Source: CAZFAP01 sp964516325
Lineage (GTDB): Bacteria; Auribacterota; JABMQX01
Assembly: GCA_964516325.1 (NCBI GenBank)
Contig: CAZFAP010000081.1
Coordinates: forward strand, 1-20,892
Direction of reading: 5' to 3'
DNA length: 20,892 nt
Below, one piece after another: positions 1 through 8,500 of the stretch. The notes beneath the pieces were generated by a model, which saw only the letters and a list, made by a program, of their open reading frames with translations, ran no database searches and was not told where the DNA came from. Position numbers and translations under genes: made by a program. Each line of letters begins with the position of its first letter. The first letter of the stretch is position 1.

Positions 1-1673
1 TCGTCACCGGACGGGACGAACTCGAAGGCGCTCATGAACTGAGATTTAACGGAACTGACGCACGTGCCTGATTCCTCGAACAAGGCGCTTTCTTTCAACT
101 TGTTAGCGAGGGCAATGTCCTTGAACACCAGCACAGATGTCCGACCGTAAGCTGATAGCTCCTTGGCGATTTCCTCTGGTGAATCGCCCGCAAACTGGCC
201 AAGAAAAACGGACTTGTGCCAGTACGAAACGTGCAGGCCCGGATGATAATCGTCTGCCGCCACCTGCGCTCCGACGCGTAGCTTGCGAGCCGATTCCCGA
301 AACCAGTTTGCCTCTTCACCGTTGTAACTGCGCCAGTCCTTTATGGTCGACAGCACGTTGTATGCAATTGAAAACAACAGAAGAAAAACCAAAACGCGGT
401 GCAAGACCCCGCGCGCTCGCCTACTCGCAATATACCCTTCTTTTGCCCGCTCTCCGGGACCATCGAGCCCCCAGCTTTTCCATAGCGCCGCAAGTGCGCG
501 GATAAACAGAGCCAGCAATATCCCCCACACTGGCCACAAGTAACGATCCTGAACAAGCGTCACAATATAACCGCCTACGTAGACTGCAAGAGAAGCAATC
601 GCCCAGATGCAAACGATACCCTCTCTCGTTATGACGTTTTGGCTCAAGGGGAAAAGCAGCAAAACGCAAATCAGGAATCCGAACATTAGTACCCCCGAAG
701 AGTCGACCGACCTCAGGTATCGTAGGGCCGTATGAGTGTTACGAAGAATCGCGATAGCCTGATATTTAGCGCCCTGAGCCCCGTCGAAGGGGGACCAAAC
801 AGGCCAGTCATAAGGTATCTCCACGGGGTTCTCGCATGAAGTGATCCGCCCGCTGCGCGGCCGTTGGAGGCGCCACACTGGCCGATCCTTCGCTGTCACG
901 CCTGACCCAGGACTCCAAGCGCTGTAAAAACGGCTGGTGCTGGTGATCGTAAGCATGCCATCGCGCAGACTTATAACTGCTACCCAGGGTAAGGCCGCCA
1001 GCAACACCCCCGCAATGGCTGCGGCGAACGGTTTGAAAGCCTGCCCCGAGGCGAGACCACGCCGAACCAACAGCCTTTTCAAGGCGAATGTCAGACAAAG
1101 GTGAGCCGCCACGAATGGGAGCGCGTAGTGTTTCGCAAGATAAGCAAGTCCCCCGACCAGCCCCGTGATGAAACTCCGGAGCAATCCCCCGCCGTCAATC
1201 AGCCGAACGGAACCAACAAGATACCAGGTCAACAGGCATGTTAACAGGAGGTCTGGTGTCACGACGCGGGGCAGCATGGTTAATGCGAGCATCAAAGCAG
1301 CGACGAACGCCACAAATCGCCCCTTATTGTTGTTCATCGCTCCCACAAGACGTTCAACCGCGAACGCAAAGCCAAGCCCGAACAGGATGCCCAGTACCTT
1401 CAGCATTAGAATGGGTTCTACGCCAGTCCACAGGAAAGGAGCCAGAAACCACGACAACAGAGGAGCCCACCAACTGTTTACTGCCAGGTCGAACCTCCCT
1501 TCTGCGTAATGCCGTGCGACCTGAACGTACGCCACCCCGTCGGAATTTATCTGGTTTCGGGACAGAGCGACGATGTAGCCCGCGGTCAGCAAATACGCCA
1601 TGATGACCACGCACCTCATCCAGGCTTGAGGCCTCGAGAGGCGTTTACGGATGGCTGCCATCCAAGGAATCAT
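1..1673 (-). CDS. GT39-like polytopic glycosyltransferase, copy A (3' end beyond window)
   Basis: The frame is open from an ATG at 1671-1673 to the window edge, about 557 codons. It aligns along its whole visible length with copy B at 2387-4111; window position 1 corresponds to about 2439, so roughly 17 codons are missing. The protein has many hydrophobic segments and an early NSDGVAYVQ loop. In the GT-C superfamily (ArnT/PMT, Pfam PMT_2) an acidic residue in the first outer loop is catalytic, so a polyprenyl-phosphate-sugar transferase acting at the outer face of the cytoplasmic membrane is likely. The sugar and acceptor are unknown. An AGGCAGG ribosome-binding sequence precedes the ATG, at the same place as in copy B. 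The central soluble loop differs most from copy B. The two copies are clearly paralogous but not identical, so this is an old duplication. No internal stop was found on reading it through. Confidence 0.8.
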   Translation of the reverse strand, partial: MIPWMAAIRKRLSRPQAWMRCVVIMAYLLTAGYIVALSRNQINSDGVAYVQVARHYAEGRFDLAVNSWWAPLLSWFLAPFLWTGVEPILMLKVLGILFGLGFAFAVERLVGAMNNNKGRFVAFVAALMLALTMLPRVVTPDLLLTCLLTWYLVGSVRLIDGGGLLRSFITGLVGGLAYLAKHYALPFVAAHLCLTFALKRLLVRRGLASGQAFKPFAAAIAGVLLAALPWVAVISLRDGMLTITSTSRFYSAWSPGSGVTAKDRPVWRLQRPRSGRITSCENPVEIPYDWPVWSPFDGAQGAKYQAIAILRNTHTALRYLRSVDSSGVLMFGFLICVLLLFPLSQNVITREGIVCIWAIASLAVYVGGYIVTLVQDRYLWPVWGILLALFIRALAALWKSWGLDGPGERAKEGYIASRRARGVLHRVLVFLLLFSIAYNVLSTIKDWRSYNGEEANWFRESARKLRVGAQVAADDYHPGLHVSYWHKSVFLGQFAGDSPEEIAKELSAYGRTSVLVFKDIALANKLKESALFEESGTCVSSVKSQFMSAFEFVPSGD

Positions 1674-1942
1674 CGCAGTTTTCCTGCCTGTGCTCTCTGA
1701 GCCTTGTCAGCGACGATACTGTGGGGGATTGCCACGTCATTTTGTCCCCCATTTCCCACGAAAGGAACGGCTGTGACTCCCGCAACGCGCGTTGTCGCCG
1801 GACCAAGGCGCGCGATGGCAAGAAGACGTCCCCCGCAAATTCTGCGACCGGCGACCATGGGACCAAACTGCATTTCATATCTAATTATAATACCGAAATC
1901 CTGGCCAACGCGCCAAGGCGCTTTTGGCGGGGGGGTGTGGCT
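1674..1942. other. Intergenic region upstream of copy A
   Basis: No convincing gene is visible. A TATAAT-like hexamer on the minus strand near 1884-1889 could be a -10 box for copy A, but no good -35 lies at the right distance. A short palindrome, GCGCC-AA-GGCGC at 1910-1921, is followed by TTTT on the plus strand and is a weak terminator candidate. Open frames across 1645-1878 have no recognisable protein character. Confidence 0.4.
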
Positions 1943-2245
1943 CTATTTCGGTGGCGGCAAACGCTGCTTTGCTTGGGGAGCGATCCCTCCCGCCAGCTTC
2001 CAGTGGCGCCGCAGGCGCGACGCCAGCGGGTGGTCAGCCAAGGGCGGCGCACTCCTCCAGCTCCACCTTTGGGGGCGCCGAAGAAACGCGGCCGCAAAAC
2101 AGGCGGCCATCATTGCGTGCAATAGCCCTTGGTGGTAAAGAGTCCCATCCACATCGAAAAGCAGCCCGAGGATCCTCGGAGAGCCTACATGCTCTTTTGC
2201 TGCCTCCTTTGCCAGAGTCGTGCTTGCCAGTTTGTCCGTGCGCAT
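1943..2245 (-). pseudogene. Truncated HAD-superfamily hydrolase remnant
   Basis: This short frame (100 residues) contains LLFDVDGTLYHQ at about residues 29-40, the canonical HAD motif I DxDGT followed by the LYHQ typical of this family. Residues downstream soon lose HAD character, becoming rich in Arg, Trp and Pro, and the frame stops at 1943. HAD phosphatases normally have 200 or more residues with three further motifs, and none is seen. The rest may lie in another frame or be deleted. The fragment sits between the two glycosyltransferase copies on the same strand, 141 bp after copy B. The ATG at 2245 has only a weak ribosome-binding site. A separate GTG frame at 2390 overlaps the copy B stop (GTGA) but resembles no known protein. 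Confidence 0.45.
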
Positions 2246-2386
2246 GGCTACTTTGCGACGTCCCTTTCGCAGCCAGAGCGATGGGGGGAATTGAGGTCAG
2301 TCCAACAGACCAATGACGCACAGCCTCCACCAATACGTCCTCGGCCAACCCCGCCGCATCGGAGCATCGGTAACTCCTGGGTCCCT

Positions 2387-4111
2387 TCACCGGTCCGTCT
2401 CTGGCTGGGCGGAGAGAGCTTCCTTCGTTCGTGAAGTATCGTCACCGGACGGGACGAACTCGAAGGCGCTCATGAACTGAGATTTAACGGAACCGGCGGA
2501 CGCACCTGATTCCTCGAACAAGGCGCTTTCTTTCAACCTGTTAGTGAGGGCAATGTCTTTCAAGACCAACACAGATGTCCGGCCGTAAGCTGATAGCTCC
2601 TCGGCGATTTCCTCTGGTGAATCGCCCGCAAACTGGCCGAGAAAAACGGAGTCGTTCCAGTATGAAACGTATAGGCCCGGACTATACTCGTTCGCCGCGA
2701 CCTGTGCTCCAAGATGGAGCTTGCGAGCCGATTCCCGAAACCAGTTTGCCTCTTCACCGTTGTAACTGCGCCAGTCCTCTATGGTCAACAGCACGTTGTA
2801 TGCAATTGAAATCAACAGGAGGGCCGTCAAAGCTTTTCGGCGAACCGTGCGCGTCGTGTTCGGTGAAACTGCGTGCCGCTCAGAGTGCTCATCCGCGCTC
2901 TGACGCTCGCTGCCCCTTTGCAAGTCTCCGAGCACTCGGATGGACAGAGCGGTCAGCATGCCCCACATCGGCCACACGTAACGCGATTCGACTATTAGCA
3001 GGCAGTAGCCGATTACGTACATGACGACTGAAGCGAGCGCCCAAAAGCCAATGACCCCCTCCCTGCTCGCCATGCTATGACGCAGGGGAAACAGCAATAA
3101 GAAGCTAACGACCAATCCGCACATCAACAATCCAACAGAGTCCGCTGACTTAAGGTCGCCGAGAGCGGCTAAACCGTTCCGAAAGAGCGTGAACATCTGA
3201 TATTTGATGCCCCGGACACCTTCAAGGGGGGACCAGAGTGGCCGAGCGGATCGCACCTCTATCGGATTTTCGGTCACCGCCATCCTTCCGGCGCGTGGGC
3301 GATGCAGCAGATGATGCGGAGGAGTATCGCCTCTTGCCATGCCTGAGGGACTGTAATCCCGGGCGAAGCGGCCCGCGCTCCCAACGCTGAGCGTCCCATC
3401 GTGCAGACTTATGACTGCCATCCAAGGTAAGGCCACAAGCAGCGTGCCCGCCAGGGCCGCGGCGAAGGGTTTGAAGGACTGCCCCGACGCGAGACCGCGC
3501 CGAACCAAAAGCCTTCTTAAGGCAAAAGTCAAGCTTAGGTGAGCCGCCACGAATGGGAGCGCGTAGTGTTTTGCCAAATAGGCGAGTCCCCCCGCCAACC
3601 CCGTGACGAAGGCTTGGCACAATCCCCCGCGGTCAATCAGCCGAACGGAACCCGCAAGATACCAGGTCAGGAGGCACGCTAACAGGAGGTCTGGCGTCAC
3701 GGGAGCGGGCAGCATGGTCAGCGCAAGCATCAAGGCAGCGACGAATCCAGCAAAACGCCCTTTGTCGTTGTTCATCCTGCCCACAAGACGTTCGACCCCA
3801 AACGCGAAGCCGAGCCCGAACAGGATGCCCAATATCTTCAGGATCAGAAAGGGTTCTACTCCAGTCCGCAGTAAAGGAGCCAGAAACCACGACAACAGAG
3901 GAGCCCACCAACTGTTTACTGCCAGGTGGAACCTCCCTTCAGCGCAATGCCGTGCGATCTGAACGTATGAGACGCCGTCCGGGTTTATCTGGTTTCGAGA
4001 TAGAGCGACAACATAGCCTGCAACCAGCAAATACGCCATGATGACCGCGCACTTCGCGCAAGCTTGAGACCTCGAGAGGCCTTTACGCATAGTCGCAGTG
4101 GAAGAAATCAT
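2387..4111 (-). CDS. GT39-like polytopic glycosyltransferase, copy B
   Basis: This 574-residue integral membrane protein begins with a transmembrane helix at about 21-38, followed by NPDGVSYVQIARH at about 43-55. D45 sits in the first outer loop, where GT-C enzymes of the ArnT/PMT group place a catalytic acid. About ten further hydrophobic stretches follow, then a soluble C-terminal part from about residue 430. Family membership implies transfer of a sugar from a polyprenyl-phosphate donor outside the membrane; substrate and acceptor cannot be deduced. The start is supported by GGGAGGAAAA eight bases before the ATG. Its paralogue lies downstream at 1-1673. The IS630 element begins about 35 bp upstream of the start, so the native promoter may have been displaced. 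Confidence 0.85.
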   Translation of the reverse strand: MISSTATMRKGLSRSQACAKCAVIMAYLLVAGYVVALSRNQINPDGVSYVQIARHCAEGRFHLAVNSWWAPLLSWFLAPLLRTGVEPFLILKILGILFGLGFAFGVERLVGRMNNDKGRFAGFVAALMLALTMLPAPVTPDLLLACLLTWYLAGSVRLIDRGGLCQAFVTGLAGGLAYLAKHYALPFVAAHLSLTFALRRLLVRRGLASGQSFKPFAAALAGTLLVALPWMAVISLHDGTLSVGSAGRFARDYSPSGMARGDTPPHHLLHRPRAGRMAVTENPIEVRSARPLWSPLEGVRGIKYQMFTLFRNGLAALGDLKSADSVGLLMCGLVVSFLLLFPLRHSMASREGVIGFWALASVVMYVIGYCLLIVESRYVWPMWGMLTALSIRVLGDLQRGSERQSADEHSERHAVSPNTTRTVRRKALTALLLISIAYNVLLTIEDWRSYNGEEANWFRESARKLHLGAQVAANEYSPGLYVSYWNDSVFLGQFAGDSPEEIAEELSAYGRTSVLVLKDIALTNRLKESALFEESGASAGSVKSQFMSAFEFVPSGDDTSRTKEALSAQPETDR

Positions 4112-4145
4112 CGCGTTTTTCCTCCCTGTCCTTTGTGATTAACAA

Positions 4146-4174
4146 CTGCATAAGTAATCTCCTATACTTGGGGC
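4146..4174 (+). repeat. IS630 left terminal inverted repeat
   Basis: It matches the reverse complement of 5208-5236 at CTGC, AA, TAAT and TCCTAT with the same spacing. It lies 15 bp before the transposase start codon. Confidence 0.65.
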
Positions 4175-4189
4175 CCGAGGTGAGAGATT

Positions 4190-4669
4190 ATGAGACCTTT
4201 GGGGAGCCCCGAGCAGCTGCAGCGACACCGACAGCGTGCCATCGAGCTGTTGCGTCAAGGGTATCAACCGGTGGAGGTGGCCCGGACGGTTGGTGTGGAT
4301 CGGCGCAGCGTCACCCGATGGAAGGCAGCCTATCACAAAAGGGGAATGCAAGGTATTCGAGCGAAACCGGCATCGGGCCGTCCTCCGAAATTGAGCGCCA
4401 AACAGCAAGAGAAACTGAAACGATTCCTCGTCAAGGGTGCGCAGGCCGGCGGCTTTTCCACCGACCTGTGGACCTGTCCGCGCATCGCCAAGTTGATTCA
4501 CGGGCGCTTTGGTGTACGCTATCATGTGGACCATATCGGTCGTCTCCTGCGCTCTCTGGGGTGGAGTCCCCAAAAACCCCAGCGGCGGGCCAAAGAGCGG
4601 GACGAGGCGGAAATCCAACGGTGGATCGAGGAGGAATGGCCTCGCATTAAAAAAAAGCCCATTGGCTGA
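4190..4669 (+). CDS. IS630 transposase, upstream frame (DNA-binding part)
   Basis: The 159-residue product has a helix-turn-helix at about residues 12-56 (VEVARTVGVDRRSVTRWK), a GRPPKLS linker and a second winged-helix region ending in RRLLRSLGWSPQKPQRR, the usual N-terminal half of IS630/Tc1-mariner transposases. It stops at TGA 4667-4669, just after an A8 run. The DDE catalytic half is in the -1 frame from 4657. The protein alone would bind the inverted repeats but lack catalysis, and might act as a regulator. Confidence 0.85.
   Translation: MRPLGSPEQLQRHRQRAIELLRQGYQPVEVARTVGVDRRSVTRWKAAYHKRGMQGIRAKPASGRPPKLSAKQQEKLKRFLVKGAQAGGFSTDLWTCPRIAKLIHGRFGVRYHVDHIGRLLRSLGWSPQKPQRRAKERDEAEIQRWIEEEWPRIKKKPIG
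4651..4657 (+). promoter_or_regulatory. Programmed -1 frameshift site A AAA AAG
   Basis: The zero-frame codons are AAA AAA AAG CCC. Slippage back by one base on A_AAA_AAG resumes at GCC (4657) and enters the frame encoding FLDETG and the rest of the DDE domain. An AGCCC...GGGCT stem with a nine-base loop follows immediately. The heptamer is the same type used in E. coli dnaX and several IS families. That it functions here is inferred. Confidence 0.65.
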
Positions 4670-5220
4670 GGGCTTTCCTCGTTTTTCTCGACGAGACCGG
4701 TCTGTTGATGTCCCCTCTGGTCCGACGCAGTTGGGCGCCCCGCGGTGTGACTCCGATCTTGTACCAACGAACCCGCCGTCACGAAAAGGTTTCCACCATT
4801 GCTGCGCTGTGTGTAGCTCCCACCCGCAACCGTATCTATCTCTACTTCCGTCTCCATCCCGATGCCAATATAAACTCGGAAACCGTGATCGAATTTCTCC
4901 GTCATCTTCTGAGGCAATTGAACACCCCCGCCGTCCTCCTCTGGGATCATCTCAAGCCCCATTGTTCCAGGCAAACCGGGGCGTTCCTCCAATCTGTGCG
5001 GCATCTGCATCCCCTCTTCTTCCCTGGTTATGCGCCCGAACTCAACCCTGTCGAGAATGTATGGGGTTACCTCAAACGGAATCCGCTGTCCAACTGGGCG
5101 CCGGATAACCTCCAAGCCCTGACGACTACAGCGCGATCCCATTCCCGTTCGATCCAGAGAAAACAGAATCTCCTCCGCTCCTTCATGAAACACTCGCTTC
5201 TTACTTTGCGCCTCAGATAG
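4657..5220 (+). CDS. IS630 transposase, catalytic DDE half (by -1 frameshift)
   Basis: The -1 frame carries FLDETG (first Asp codon 4690-4692), AVLLWDHLKPH (second Asp) and PELNPVENVWGYLKR (Glu). The last two acids are separated by 35 residues, as expected for the IS630/mariner DDE fold. A TTG at 4705 or ATG at 4708 could start translation independently, but only after the first catalytic Asp, so an active enzyme requires fusion to the upstream frame. All three acids are present, so the element may still be functional. Confidence 0.8.
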   Translation, partial: AHWLRAFLVFLDETGLLMSPLVRRSWAPRGVTPILYQRTRRHEKVSTIAALCVAPTRNRIYLYFRLHPDANINSETVIEFLRHLLRQLNTPAVLLWDHLKPHCSRQTGAFLQSVRHLHPLFFPGYAPELNPVENVWGYLKRNPLSNWAPDNLQALTTTARSHSRSIQRKQNLLRSFMKHSLLTLRLR

Positions 5221-5236
5221 GACATTAGTTCCGCAG
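5208..5236 (-). repeat. IS630 right terminal inverted repeat
   Basis: The reverse complement pairs with 4146-4174. It overlaps the last codons of the transposase and ends ten bases before the IS66-derived coding sequence. Confidence 0.65.
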
Positions 5237-5245
5237 GAATCAATA

Positions 5246-5596
5246 ATCCGCTACTGCAAAGACGCAGACATGGAGATTGACAACAACGGCGCCGAGCGAA
5301 GCCTCCGGGGAGTCGCCGTCGGGCGGAAGAAATGGCTCTTCTTCGGCGGCGATAAAGGCCGACGAACCGCCGCCATCCTCACCAGCTTCATCACCACGTG
5401 TAAGCGACTCCAGATCAACCCGTTCGCCTACCTGCGCGATGTCTTTGACCGCATCAGCGCCCATCCCATCAACCGCCTCGACGACCTCCTCCCCGACAAC
5501 TGGAAAGTCGCTCGAAACTCCACCCAGCACCTCCCTGCCCGATCCCCGACACCCCAAGATGCGTGCCAGACATCTATGTGTTCACCGGACGATTAC
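5246..5596 (+). pseudogene. IS66-family transposase (TnpC) C-terminal remnant
   Basis: The translation from 5246 begins IRYCKDADMEIDNNGAERS and continues through VGRKKWLFFGGDKG, INPFAYLRDV and LLPDNW, the highly conserved C-terminal block of IS66 transposases. Everything N-terminal to it, normally about 400 residues with the DDE core, is missing. The usual stop after the LPDxW motif is absent and the frame runs on, antisense to the next gene. At 5581-5596 the reverse complement begins GTAATCGTCCGGTGAA; IS66 inverted repeats typically start with GTAA, so the element's right end is probably 5596. No left end is visible. Confidence 0.75.
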
Positions 5597-8500
5597 CCGT
5601 CTGCTGCCGGGAATCCACTTTATTCCGAGCATGGGCTTGGGAAGGCCCGACTCAGGGACGCGGACGTACCCCCTGTAGAGCGGCGTCGGACTATCGGCCT
5701 TGCGAACGACAACGAAGTAAGTGGAGGGTATCAGCGGCAGAGTTTCACCGCGGTTGAGTTTGCGCCCCTCGAGAAACAATTCAACACCTTCTTCAGCCGA
5801 AATAGAAACGGTTCTTTCGGAGAAATCCTTGCTTGCCTTCACGACCCCGGAGGCATCACCCGAAGCAGCAGCAGCGCACCCCTCCAGCCAGGAGATCTCG
5901 ATGGGATCGCCAGGCATGCGGGCTGATTGCAGTTGACTGGCGACTTCCTTCCAGTTATCCATACGGACCATCTGGGCCGCCTTGGAAAAGGTTTCCCGGG
6001 CGGATTCGGGTCCACTGAGAGGACTGCCGCGCATTTTGGCGAGGTTATACGCGGCCAGGGAGGCTTCCAAGCTCCCCGGACGCGCCCGCTTAAGAGCTTC
6101 GTACAAGTAGTACTGCGCCTGACCAGGCTGTTTCAGTTTCAGCAGCACGATGCTCAGCGCGAGAGGTGCGCGTACGTGGGTCTGATCAAGTGCGGCGGCC
6201 AGGGAGAGGGCCTGCTGGGCCTCAGCCAAGTTGCCGATTTCGTCTTCAACCCAACCCAAATTATACCATGCAACCGCTGAAGCACGATCTTCTTGGATCG
6301 CGTTTTTGAAGTGCTCTTGTGCCTTTTTCAAGTCCCCCTTCGCCACCGCGAGCTTGCCGAGGTTGATATCCAACGCGAGGCGATTCTTTACAGGCAATTT
6401 CGCGGCCCCGTCAAAATCTACAGCCGCGGCATCCAGCTCACCCATGCGCATGCGCGCCACGCCTCGACCCAGAAGCGCGGCATAGTAGTTCTTCTGGAGC
6501 TCAAGCACGGCATCGTAAGCGGCAACCGCCTTGCTATAATCCTCTGCGCGAACGCAGTGATTCCCGATGGAGCAAAGCGCAACTCGAGCAACGGTGCCCA
6601 TTTTCGAATTTGCCGTAGGCTGGGCGGCTTCGGCACGAAGGGCAGGGATCGCGCGCGGGTCGGCGATGACACCAAGCGCTCGCGCGAACTGCGGTTCGTG
6701 CACTTTGCCAAGGAGCTCCACCATCGGCTCCACCGTGCGCGGGTCACGCAGTTGTGCGAAGATTTTCCCCAGGGCTTCAGTGGCATAATTCGCCTGCGTT
6801 TGGAACTGCGCCGCGCGCAAAAGTAGATCGAGTTTCTGTTGAGACAGGCCCATTGAATCCACCGCCTTAACCGCGGCAGCGCACACGGTCGGCTCCTTAT
6901 CTTCAAGCACCTTTTCCAAATACGGGACAACCTTGGGATCCTTCATATTGACCATCAAGTCCACACACGTGAGACGAACGTCCTTATCCTTGTCCGTCTG
7001 TGCAGCTTCGCCAAGGTGGGGCAATGTCTCCAATCCCTTCCATTCCACAAGCAACCTTGCACACGTTTGTCTCACTTTGGATACAGGCGAGTCTCGAAGC
7101 ATCTGGATAGCGGCCCGCACGCCTTGCTCGCCCATTTCGGTCAAGGCCCATTTGGCGAGCTTACTCATTTCACCTTCAACGACGGCAGCGTGAAGTAGCG
7201 TGGCTGTGTCGCCCTCTTTGCGCAGGTACCCGACCAGCCTCTCCATGCCGATTTTCGCGAGCGCAGCCTCGATTTCCCGCCGGGTTGAGCTTTCGGACTC
7301 TGTGAGGAGGCATTCCACCAGAACTTTCCCGCTGGCTACCTCGGCAAGATCCCCGAGCAGTTTCGCCGCCTGCGAGCGGACTACTTGACTTTTATCTTCT
7401 CTCAGCGCTTTGACAATCGTCGGAAGCTCCTTCCTGCCGGCCCCCAGCGCAACTATGGCCCGGAGCACCGCTGCCCGCACCGCGTCTGACTCGTCCGACA
7501 TTGCATTTAGCATGGGCTGGACGGCTGCGATGTCGGCTGACTTGGCTAGTAAATCCGCACAATGTGCGCGAACGTCGGAGGATTTGTCTTTGAACATCGC
7601 TGCCAGAAGCAGAGGATTCGCTCTGCGGCCTTCGATCTCTGCCAACAGACGCGCGGCTACCTTTCTGACCGGCACTCCCTCATTGGAGTCAAGGGCCTTG
7701 CGAAGCGCTGCAGAAGCCGACGACCCGGCCTTGAGCAGACTTTTAGAAGCAGCGTCGCCGAGGGAACCCTCTGCCGCCGCAGCCACGCACAAGTCGTCAT
7801 GAAACCCACCGACTGCCAGACCCTGAACAATTGCTTCGGGACCTCGGGATGCGATAACGTCCTGGACCTTTTTCTTCAGGCTTGAGCTTTGCTCCGCGCT
7901 GGCGCGCACAAGGAGGGTGCGGAGAGCCAGGGGATCATCTATGTCTCTCAGGACTTCAACGACCGCCTCCCGGACAGAGTCGCTGTTATTGTCCGCAAAA
8001 CCGGCAATCCGACTGACCTGCTGCTTGCCCCCACCGAGCTTACCGATAGCCCGGATGGCGCTCGCCCGGACTGCAACATCGGAATCTTCCAAAATGAGAA
8101 TCAAGGCCGCAATTGCCCCAGCGTCCCCCAACTTGGCAAGCTCCTCGATTGAAGCTACCCGCACAACCGACGACTTGTCCTTCAAGAGCGCTGCCTGGAG
8201 GTCAGACAACGCCCGCTTCCCCTCAATGGCCGCCAGCAGACGGACTGCAGCAGTGCGAACCTTTTCGTGCTCCGCGCTCGCAAGCGATTGTCGCAGCGCA
8301 GGGGCAGCCTCCCGGCCGGCTTTAGTGACCTCGGCCCCTGCGGTCTCCGCAATCGTACCGTCAGCGGCGGCCATCCAGCACAAATCGTGATAGGAGCGTT
8401 CGGCGGCGAAAGCCGCGCTAACCTTCTCCGGTCCGCTCTGCTTGATTGCGTTCTCGGCGCTCTTTCGGACGTTGTTATCCGAATCCTCTATGAGACGGCG

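Larger units (their letters stand above)
4146..5236 (+). mobile_element. IS630-family insertion sequence
   Basis: Imperfect terminal inverted repeats flank the two transposase frames: left 4146-4174 and right 5208-5236 (reverse complement). They share CTGC, AA, TAAT and TCCTAT in register over about 29 bp. IS630 elements insert at TA; TA dinucleotides lie just outside, at 4140-4141 and 5244-5245, but at unequal distances, so exact ends are uncertain. The right end abuts an IS66 remnant beginning at 5246. The left flank is the upstream region of the glycosyltransferase gene, so the two flanks come from different contexts. Confidence 0.75.

Noticed and set aside
95..669. Several open frames on both strands at the left edge
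   Set aside because: They are shadows of the glycosyltransferase copy A frame; equivalent shadows appear at the same place in copy B.
2034..2390. Minus-strand GTG frame overlapping the copy B stop (GTGA)
   Set aside because: The overlap looks like coupling, but the translation is low-complexity and overlaps the HAD fragment in another frame, with no recognisable motif.
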